Shown here: positions 54,655 to 64,000 of the stretch, piece after piece
Numbering within the stretch: the stretch's first letter is position 1
Layout: every line of letters begins with the position of its first letter
Source: Sphagnum compactum
Lineage: Eukaryota; Bryophyta; Sphagnopsida; Sphagnales
Length of the DNA: 64,000 nucleotides
NCBI GenBank assembly: GCA_965153455.1
Contig: OZ234493.1
Coordinates: 744,001 to 808,000, forward strand
Direction of reading: 5' to 3'
The notes under the pieces: model-generated
The model's input: the letters and a program-made list of their open reading frames with translations, nothing else
The model's database searches: none
What the model was told of the DNA's origin: nothing
Program-made: the position numbers and the translations under genes

Positions 54655-54804
54655 AAAGGGTTCATTCAACATTTCAAATCTCCAATTAGTGCCCCCATCC
54701 TATTTGTCAAAAAAATGCATGGTTTTTTTCCAAAGGATAACCTTACTTACATCATTTTTGGTGATCACATTCACAAGAACCTTCCAATCACCCCTTTAAA
54801 TTAG
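54655..54804 (+). mobile_element. Ty3/Gypsy reverse transcriptase remnant
   Basis: The frame reads KGFIQHFKSPISAPILFVKK followed by MHGFF. This matches the start of the Gypsy reverse transcriptase domain (the G-F-I-x-P-S-x-S-P-x-x-A-P-x-x-F-V-K-K-K-D-G block). Homology fades after this point, and stops follow at about 54800. No protease, integrase or LTR could be tied to it. It is a decayed fragment. Confidence 0.65.
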
Positions 54805-57800
54805 CTTGATTAATAAGGATCAACAATTTGATGGTCACCCAATGTTGAAGTTGTGCCCTTTCACTCTATGAAAGCTTAATTCAAAATAACCTCACTTCAT
54901 TCATGTGTACCTTTCCAAACCATTTATTTTGGGAACAAATGCTTTTATTTTGCATTAAGAGTTACACTCTCACAAACTAGAAAATATGTTGTTTTTCATT
55001 TCCTTGGTTTTCATTCTTGTAAAAATTTCACATTTAAAAAATAAATAAAAATTAACCATGATATTCATGACAAATAAGATCTTGGTTATTGATGATGCAT
55101 GTGAGGAATGACATTGTTTGCTTGAAGGAGCTCAACATGAAATCATAATGTTTTCAAACCACAAGAAACTTTCATATTTCATGAGTTTTCATCTATTGAC
55201 TTGACATCAAGCTCAAAGGGCATTGTCATTGTTTTTCATTTTGTTATCATGTATTATCTTTAGAAACAAAGAAAATTAAATGCAGGAAGAATCATGGTAA
55301 AATAGATTTAAAATGTAATCTTTTCAAAATCCAATTTTTGAACTATATATACATATATATATATATAACATGTTAAGTTTCATTATGAAAATGTTATGCT
55401 TTCAAACATTAAATTTATGGTAAATTGAATTTTAAAAATAAAATAAAATAAGTAACAAATGGGTTTGGAACTAAATTGTTACATATTTTGTTTGAAACTT
55501 TATTTGACCCTAGAATTTTAATATCGTAATGTGCTAGCAAATTTGGTGGTAATTAGTTATTAGAAAAATAATTCAACATTTTTGAAAAATTATGAAGTGC
55601 AATTAAGGTGAATTTAAAGAGTAAAAAATACACATTAATAGTTTTTTAATGTATGTGTTGAATTCTCAAAAGAAAATATATTAATTATTTGGCATTGATG
55701 TGTTGAAATTGTTAACACAATACAATATAATTTGATATAACCTACAAAAATTGAAAGTCCATAACTACATTTTAGGGTTCATGACTACTCCATTAACTTG
55801 AAAGTAGATCAATATTCATCTTCACACAACCTACCTTGTAAGGTGTGACATTTGCCAACATTTTAAAATTTCTATTTAAACTTATTTAAACATGTGGTTC
55901 TCAAATAACATTATAACAAAGTCAAAGAACATGTTCATATTGATCATTGAAATAAATACTATTTCTAATATCAATATATGAAGGCTTATTTTATGGCTAC
56001 TTCCCATTTATCATGCAAATGTCACAAGCAATCCACTTATGTCGCACCATGCTTTCACCCATGCATTATTTTGCCACTTTTACCTCACACTTAAGATCCT
56101 AAGGAAAGAGATGAGGCTTAAAATCAACAATGTGATGGTGTTATCAAGCATGGACACTTTCAACATGAAGCTTCGAATTCTTGATGACAAAGTGTTTTTC
56201 AATTGCATTCTTGAAAAATTGGTGAAGGCTTTTATTTTTATTAATATCAAGAGTCATTTGGAAAACCTTAAATAGTGTAGATGAAAAAAGGGCAAATGCC
56301 AAATATTAGAAATCATAAATAAAAGCCTCTTCACCAAAATTGGGCTCTATATTGAACGATGTCAAGACTAAAGTGTGATAGATGTGAAGGGGATCAAGTG
56401 ATGGGCATAGTGTTATGAGATAGAAGGTTTGAGCAAAGATGTTGGTCAACATGGCTTGCAGTTGAAGGGTGTCTAAAATTTGAGTTTGCATTTGTTGAAA
56501 ATGATGGCATATGAGGATTGAATTGAGTTTAGGCATAGTTGCATTTGTAAATTTGTAGTGTCAAAAGTCGACATCTCAAACTTGGCTCATAAAAAGAAGG
56601 TAAATTGTGCAAGTGCAAACCTCCTCTTCGACCCATGGTAAGGATTATGAAGGGGTCAAATGAACCATCTGCACTAACAAATAGTACTTAGGAAAGGATT
56701 GCATTTTTGGAGCTTCTTGATCAATATGTAACTTTGGGGAATTGATTCGAACAATAGTATGTGAATTCGATGAATTGAATGCAAATTGAAAAAGAGGGGC
56801 TAATAAGAAGATGGGCGTGTGGGGAGGCTGTTTAATAAGAGAATATTTGAGCACACAATCAAGCAAAACAAGAACATGCGGTTGCTTGATGTCGAAGATG
56901 GTATTGACTAAAGGGGCACTATGGGTTTTGGTAAGAAATTGATGAGAGTTGAATTATTAATTTATAAGCATTTTCCATAAATTGTACAAATTGTGGAATA
57001 TTGGGCGGTGACATGAGGAAAAGAGGTGTGGCCATAGGTATGTCTAGATGGGAATAAGGGCATCCATATGTAGTTGGCACATTGGGGATGGGAAAAAGGG
57101 TCAACCAAAAGAGATTTTTTAACAATTACCCATGTAAATTAGGCATTTTGAAAACAAAAAATATATTTTATTTTGGTTGCTAAGACTAACAGGTGGGTCC
57201 AAAAATGATTAGTCAATAATTAGTCCATGTGCGGGCTAATGGACCATTAGCCCAAATTTGTGTTTAGGGTGAAGGGGTTGTGGTGGGGGATGGTGTTATG
57301 GGTTGGGCAATAATCAAATCATCTCTAATTGGGGAGCTTGATACATAATCAAAGGAATTTCTTTTACAAGTTTTCTTTTGAAATCTCTTGATTTAAAAGC
57401 AAATTGCAAAAAATTATGAGCCCCCAAAGTTGCAAGGTTCATAATTTGGCAATTTGGGGACTCCCTTTTAAAAGTTCCAAGAAAAATGAGCATTTGAATG
57501 TAACCTCGCAAAGACCTATATAATATAGTAATTAACTAATTTTGAGTTTTTTTGGAACTTGGTGGTCACGACCAAGTTTTCTACCAAATTTGAAACAAAA
57601 TATTGTTAATATCTACTTATTGAATCATCTAGTGATGCAAAACATTATTAATCTTTTTCATCATTTAGAGGCCTCCAAATCAAAAAAAATCTTCAATTTT
57701 TCAACTTTCAAATGATTAATGATTAATTTTGAATTTTTCAAAATCCTAAACTTTCTTCAACTCCAAGGCACATCGACCAACAATAAAATCTTGCATATTA

Positions 57801-59025
57801 ATTATACATCTTTTATACATGTTTTAAATGCACAACTATACTAACTTATGAAAAATAGATTTCACACAACTATTAATATCAAATTGTGGCCCAAGAAGCT
57901 TGTGATGTTCATCAAGTATGAATTTAGTTTAGTTTTGTTATCTCATTATCCCTTGTTTGATTAAACGACTATAATTTTTACCAAAGGTTTAGGGGTTTAT
58001 GTTGTGTGTCTTAGGGTGCATTCACACTTGATGTTAAGTCAGTGTTAAATGAAAATCTAGGTGGCATCTTCGGTGGCACACAATGTTAAATAAGTGATAG
58101 TTTAATGTTAAGTGAATGTTAGCTCAACATCATATCTTCATGATAGGTAGGTTTAAGCCCTAAATGACTAACATGACAGTAGTGACTCAACACTAAAATC
58201 CCTAGCACCAAGTGCAAACACACCTTGAATTGATTGGGCAGGTGGACCTTCAACATACAAAATTAAGTAATATTAGAAATACAAACCACTCTACAAACCT
58301 TTCTTTTCGGGGCAAATGAGGGCAGGGGGTGACCAGGAACTAAACAGATTTTGGTGGAGAGGTGAACTCTGATCTTCTGTTTGGTGGTGTCGTTGAGCAG
58401 CTGGGCTATCCAAGCTTGAAGTTCTTTTTCATGATGAAGGGCTTAGAGCATTGGTGGTCAAAAATTCAGTTCATTCTTGGAAACATCCTTCAGAGATGAT
58501 ATTGTTATACATCAGTACTGTAACACATCTCAATGCACATTTAAAGAGACAATGTCTATGTTGTTGGAGAAAGCGCTTGACAATTGATCTTAAGGAATAC
58601 CAAGAAAGATGAACCCTGCCATACACAAACTGTGGAAGGAACACTCCTGCCATACAGAGATGATGTGATAATATGATATACAGGTGCTTCAGCATAGTTG
58701 TGTACTGATTGCTTGCACACACTGATTGCACCCGAGGCACTTTTTACTGCAACCACATACTGACAAAGATATGAAATGCATGATGAGATGGTGAAAGGTG
58801 AGTGATTCCACACTCCAAGAGAGCACATCATGTTTTCCTCATTCGATTGGGTGAGCCTGAGTTCATAGCTAAATCACCCTTGACAATCAAGGGGATTCAG
58901 CACCCACCAATGCACCATCCATTGCTATGACTCAGTCATGGACGAACCATAACTGAGTTATCACAGTTCCCCCTTTGTAACCTCTCCTGTAAACCCTCCT
59001 ACTTCCCCCTCACACTACCTTGATA

Positions 59026-59098
59026 GCTATTGCCCAGTGCAGGTTCTTACTCTGCTAATGCCTTCATCCTAGGGCCTTACCCTACATATACCATAAAC
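59026..59098. repeat. Diverged copy of the tubulin-intron repeat
   Basis: The run from AGCTATTGCCCAGTGCAGG to CTAGGGCCTTACCCTACATA aligns with 19861-19935 with scattered substitutions and small gaps. It lies just downstream of the OB-fold gene. Confidence 0.7.
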
Positions 59099-59736
59099 CA
59101 ACCTCACATACTCTGAAATCCACGGACAATCTTCACAAACATCTTCCTACTACTGTGTGCATGTAGTAATTGTTAGGAGATAAAGACCAGATTCAGATAC
59201 ATCATTTTGATAACCGAATTATACATAAAATCCCAATGTCAAATTGTACAAACACTGGGAGTATGCTACCACATGTTTATATGAGCAACACGAAACTACC
59301 TGGATGGATGTCATGGTGGGAACTGATGCACCGCAATTGAGCAACATGCCAAACACATAAACTGAGGGATCTTCCATGCAAAAGGAACCATGATAGCTGC
59401 TACTTTCCTAAGCTCAGTGCCATCAACCCTCCCTGGTAACCTTCACAACAAGATGTAAGAATACCACTGCAGCATGATTAGTCAATGCTGGTTGCATGTG
59501 TTCCACAGGGCAGAAACAGTGGCAAGATTCACAATCACGAACTCAAAATTTTTGGACTTAGGCATGTTTTTCAGCACTGAACTAGAAAGTGTGAAAGGAT
59601 AGATTGTCTGTCACTCCTGTTTTGTTTGCACTGAACTTGGCAACTTGCTACCTGCTTTGTTGAACTCACGATCACACTTAACATATGATGACGAGTCATC
59701 CAAGAGACATCACATCCTCCTCACTTGCACAGTCAC

Positions 59737-62700
59737 TCATTCATCAACAACATTCACCAGTTCATATTCAACAAGTGACAGATTGTTTTCCTCCTTCACA
59801 ACAAAGTCAGCAGGTTCAGCAACCTCAACCCTTCCCCATTTATCAACTGCAAGTCGCATGGAGCCCTTGAACATGTCGATCTTTGCATTCCGTATGATGA
59901 CTGTAACCCCTTCCTTCATCAAGTCCACTGCATATTCAATCCACAAGACATGCCAACAATAATATTAAGTCTCAGCGCTTTGAATGTGCCCTGCCTCTAT
60001 AGACCAGAGTTCACTAGACACTCTCATAAGTTGAGACCTTAACTCTTCACAACATTCCAAGACTGAGAATACTACTGGACCAATACAGGCCTTTTGAGTT
60101 GATCATTGCAGAGAAATAGAAGTTGGAACTACAGAGCTTCAAGATCCTGAAAGTAGTGAATGAGGTTGCATGTTCAAGTAGTACCCAACAAGATGACTGC
60201 ATACTGTCACAAAATGAGCAGTGTGTACCTGCTGGGAGCCAAAATTCTAGAGACTAATGCTACCAACTGATCATTTGCAAGCTTGCAAGAACAAAACATG
60301 CCAAGCAGATGTGCTAGCAAAAGCATCCAATCAACCCACCTACCTTGGCCTAAAAAGCAGTGAGCAACTTGACATGCACATATCGGATCCAAAGACTGTA
60401 GTAATTCGCATCAGGACCAGTACCAGCAAGAACATATCTATGAAATTGTAAACTCCACAACAGCACCTTATATGTAACAAGACAATGACTGCAGTGATGA
60501 TGTTATAAGAGTTGATCACAACACATCAGACCATTGTGAATAGCAGTGCCAGGCTGCCATGCCTCCCCACTGACTTCATCCACTGAATGGTGGGTGTACA
60601 CTGTAGATAAGTATATAATAATGTGCCAAAAATATCAGGCAACCTATTATACAATCATCTGTTTCCCAAGTTTCCAGAACCAACATGAAGACACAATCAT
60701 GACATTGGCCAGCAACAACCTCCAAAAGCACATCCAAAGATGCAGCAACATACTTCAGCATCCCTGAAACCAGAAGATGGTTAACGACGCCCCAGTTTCA
60801 CTTGCTGAAGTAGTTGGTTAGAAGGTGGTTACATCCAATCTCCACCCAACAAACTAGGGAAAATACAAATCTTCTTCAGTACCAAGAACTTCTTCATACT
60901 TATGATTTTAGTCAACCTGAATAGAACTCAGGGAGGATGAAGTTCCAAAGACTTCAGATCTGAGAACACATCAATGCAAAGGAAATAAAGGAAAACCAAC
61001 CCTAAAAAACAGATAAAACAAAACCTAAGGAGCAATTTGAACAACAGCAGCACTCACACAAAGGTTCAGAGGCCTTCAACAGCCGCTGATAATATGCCCA
61101 GTGACTTCATCTGCCCTTCATCAGCTCTTGCAAGTGAGGACAATGTCACACATTAACCATGTTATGAATTTCTGTCATAAGACTGGCAGTCACCAGAAGA
61201 CTCAGCCATAATGCTGGCTAGCCCAACAAAAGGTAAAAGAGAAGGAAAAGACTGATGAAACCAAGAAGTAAGAGGAACACAAAAGAGAAAGAAAGAAACC
61301 TCACAAGAAATGAGGAAGGAAAAACAGAGAAACAAGATTGAAAACTGTGGTAGCACAACCTTTTGAGCAAATAGTGGGCTCTAAAAACCTCCCCACTGAA
61401 GATTAAGAAGCCCTTGAAAATAGATTTTTGACAATTCAAAAGGTGCACACACCAAACATAAATATTTCTTTGTTAAGCAAACCTTTGATTGTCTTATTAT
61501 AAAACTTGAAAGGGTGATAGTTCTTCTTCAGAGGAGTAATTAAGCTCTGCTGGCAGAGAGCTTTTGTCTAGAAAGCCTTAAGAACCTTAGAAATTGACTA
61601 CAGACCACTGCAAATTCTGTAGAATCTAAAATTTTGGAATTGGCACAGGGGTAAACAAATCATGTTAATACCTACTTCTTCTGGCTGAGAATTCTTATAA
61701 AAATTGTAAATGTGTAACCATGGATATTAATGGATCCAAGAATTGCAACAGAAGCCACTAAAAAGTACAATTAATCTCACAATTATTTTTAGGGATTATA
61801 ACATTGCTGATAGAGTCTAGATATTATCAAGTAGGAGAAATCATGGATATCAGAAACTAAAAGGTTGTCTACAAACCATATTGCTAAGGATAATTTAGGA
61901 CAAGAATTAGGCTTTGTAAGAAGATCCAAAAATTTGAACTCATATATGAAGAGGTTGAAGCTACCTAACAAAACTGCACAGCTAGCACCCTGTTCAGTTG
62001 GGATCCCAACCAACTGCTCAAAAACTGACTAACCAAACAGCAAAGTTGTGAACTGACCAGATTGCTAAGGGCAGTTATTTGGAGGCACATAAGGTAATGG
62101 GCTGCCCTGGGCAAACTGTGAGGTATGCAGGGCTTGTTTGAAGAAAGCAAAATGATGCGAGAGCCACACCAAACCAAGTTGAATGGACCTCTGAGACAAA
62201 GCTCAAACCATACAAAAAACATCATGCCCAAAAATCCCTCACAACAATTGATCGTGCAGTGACAAACCACATAATCCTGAAAGCAGCATTCTCCTTCAAG
62301 CTATATTTCTCCCATCCCCACTGCTGTGTGTCCAATCTCGAAACACTAAAGATCACCAAAACTTTCTTGCAAAATAACGCTGTGCAAAAATAAGGAATCC
62401 GTCGGCCTATAAGTTCGTCTCCAACTGCAGTCACCAGGGACATCTCCATGAACCTAACATCCTTCTCTGCCGTCGCATACTAATGTCCAACCGTGCGTCT
62501 GAGTGGAAAACTATCCACAAGTTGTTCATTACCATCGCCAATGGCACCGGCTCTACTATTCTGTGACAGAAGTGGATGTAGCAGTTCCATCGACTGATGC
62601 AAGCCACCGAAAACCTACTAAAGCGAACACAAGAAAAACACGCAAGATAGGGCTTTCAGGAACTCAAAGGAAAGAATTCCCTCACCTTGCTCATTTCTGG

Positions 62701-62908
62701 CTGTGAACACAATAACCCCTGTATCGTCGCCAACCATACATTCGGCAATACGCACATGGCGCACCTGGTTACCATCAGGCCGCGCTTTCTGCAGAACCAG
62801 CTTAGCACTGACAACTTTCACTGTCAAAGTATGACCCGAAGTTCCAGGTCGCAGCTGATCCACCTTCGTAAATACCGGCTTCCGGAGAGGTGCATTCGTT
62901 GCTGCCAT
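59737..62908 (-). CDS. OB-fold single-stranded nucleic-acid-binding protein (At4g28440-like)
   Basis: A small, conserved plant protein built around a replication-protein-A-like OB fold, thought to bind single-stranded nucleic acid. Two exons are inferred: 62908-62686 and 59927-59737, joined in phase by a 2.76 kb GT-AG intron to give 137 residues, the usual family length. The start is the ATG giving MAATNAPLRKPVFTKVDQL, which matches family members; an upstream in-frame ATG adds only eight residues. Exon one carries LRPGTSGHTLTVKVVSAKL and IAECMVGDDTGVIVFTARNE; exon two carries RNAKIDMFKGSMRLAVDKWG and ends LVEYELVNVVDE. Conservation is very high and the reading is uninterrupted, so the gene is probably functional despite its repeat-rich setting. 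Confidence 0.93.
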
Positions 62909-63054
62909 ATCTTCTTCAAACAGACGTCTCACGGTTTCCCGCCACTCTCTTCCTGCTCTTCAAAACAGTCTAGTCAAAAACCCGGATCCGCGTGCACACA
63001 AGAAATCTGGTTGAAACACCAGCAGATTCTCAGCCAAAAGAAACCAAAAAAAAG

Positions 63055-63055
<1 letters not shown>

Positions 63056-63089
<34 letters not shown>

Positions 63090-63099
63090 AACAAACAAA
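63056..63099. repeat. (CA)n then (CAAA)n microsatellite
   Basis: A CA tract of about fourteen units runs into AAAC repeats, in the upstream region of the OB-fold gene. Confidence 0.9.
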
Positions 63100-63410
63100 T
63101 GAAGTGAGGGCAAACCTGTGCAACACACCAAGATGAGAATACCACGACAACAAAGAGCCCAGCAGTCCGCTCCCTACTGCAACTTGCTCGTTTCCTCCGA
63201 CTCTCCAAAGAGATACAAACACACAAATACACACATATAACACGGTTTCTATTTTTCCTTCCTCTCGCCGATTTGCTCTTTAGCACCCGCAGCTCTCAAG
63301 GATACAAAATCCTTCAACGGAGGCAAGCAAAATCATTAGAAGCATGCAAACACACGAGAAAGCAAATGGCAAGGGTTTGATAAACTGTTTGCAGGCAAGA
63401 AGAAGTGGAT

Positions 63411-63705
63411 GAGCGAGCAGCAGCGAGAATGAATGTTGGGGCATTTCTTCCTTCCGCAACGGTGTCGTCGACCTCCCAATTCATCATCCATCCACCTCCA
63501 CGCACCTATGTCCGGCCCGGTACACTAGATGGTTCCTCTCGCCTCGCGTACTATTGGTACTCAGCGAGCAGCACGGAGAATGAATGTTGGGCATTTCTTC
63601 CTTCCGCAATTGTGTCCACCTCCCAATTAATCATCCATCCACATCCACGTACCTAGGTCTGGCCCGGTACAGTAGCTGGTTCCCTGTCGGCTTCGCTTAT
63701 TACTC
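63411..63705. repeat. Tandem duplication, 151 bp unit
   Basis: GCGAGCAGCA(G/C)(C)GAGAATGAATG begins each copy, near 63413 and 63564, and GGCCCGGTACA(C/G)TAG lies towards the end of each. It is GC-richer than the surrounding DNA. Confidence 0.88.
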
Positions 63706-64000
63706 AGTGGCGTTTGTTTTCTTCTGGCGAGATTTCGCCAAAAACTGAAATTAAATATTAAAAATTCGAAAAATGAGTACTAGCTCGTTCCCTGTCGGCT
63801 CGCTTCCTACTCAGTGGCGGTTTGTTTTTCGCTGGCGATATTTCGCCGAAAGTGAAATTAAAAATTAAAAATTCGAAAAATAAGTACGAACTTATTCCCT
63901 GTCGCCTTGCTTACTACTCAGTGGCGTTTTTCTTTTGACTGGCGATATTTCGCCAAAAAGTGAAATTAAAAACTAAAAATTCGAAAAATACGTACTAGCT
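63680..64000. repeat. Tandem array, about 107 bp unit, cut by the window edge
   Basis: TTCCCTGTCG begins units at about 63680, 63788 and 63895. Each unit contains ACTCAGTGGCG, then a hairpin-forming GGCGA(G/T)ATTTCGCC, then GAAATTAAA and AAAAATTCGAAAAAT, ending in GTACTAGCT or a variant. The third unit ends at the window edge with the next unit's first bases, so the array continues. Confidence 0.9.

Larger units (their letters stand above)
50240..58300. other. AT-rich gene desert
   Basis: About 8 kb of AT-rich DNA. A (AT)n tract lies at 54294-54324, and smaller AT tracts lie near 55350. The only coding homology seen is a Ty3/Gypsy fragment near 54.7 kb. Minus-strand frames at 56306-57125 are protein-like in length but not recognised. 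Confidence 0.55.

Overview
This window is nuclear DNA from a land plant. The evidence is spliced genes with GT-AG introns for plant-specific families: a plant EMSY-LIKE protein with ENT and Tudor domains, a SWI3 SWIRM/SANT protein, an OBL1-type oil-body lipase, and a beta-tubulin with introns at the two positions usual in plants. Long AT-rich, gene-poor stretches full of decayed repeats surround them. I cannot fix the species; the divergence and intron layout of the genes would suit a seedless plant (fern, lycophyte or bryophyte), but that is inference.

Layout. At 0.8-1.8 kb lies an uninterrupted minus-strand ORF resembling plant Ptta/En/Spm transposase proteins. At 2.9-4.2 kb is a broken, repeat-containing coding stretch on the plus strand. 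From 4.2 to 10 kb there are repeats and AT-rich sequence. A complete VDAC porin gene (+) lies at 12.15-14.02 kb, facing a dead lipid phosphate phosphatase gene (-) at 15.24-16.04 kb. A complete five-exon beta-tubulin (+) occupies 17.19-20.39 kb. Then comes a roughly 10 kb AT-rich desert. A ten-exon SWI3 gene (+) lies at 31.47-36.99 kb and converges on a six-exon class 3 lipase (-) at 39.28-42.93 kb. Next come an unrecognised short-exon gene fragment (-) at 43.74-44.39 kb and a single-exon EMSY-LIKE gene (-) at 47.16-48.71 kb. A second AT-rich desert (50-58 kb) holds a Ty3/Gypsy reverse transcriptase scrap. A two-exon OB-fold single-stranded nucleic-acid-binding protein (-) lies at 59.74-62.91 kb. 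A tandem array runs off the right edge.

The genes do not form a pathway. They are ordinary housekeeping and chromatin genes separated by repeats. Microsatellites and minisatellites cluster around the genes, especially upstream of VDAC and SWI3, inside the large lipase intron, and at both ends of the OB-fold gene. I found no rRNA, tRNA, CRISPR array or convincing novel multi-gene system. The most unusual points are the multiply disabled phosphatase copy, the non-standard introns of the tubulin (one GC-AG and carrying a fold-back repeat), the intronless EMSY-LIKE gene, the likely frame break in the lipase, and the unrecognised spliced gene at 44 kb.
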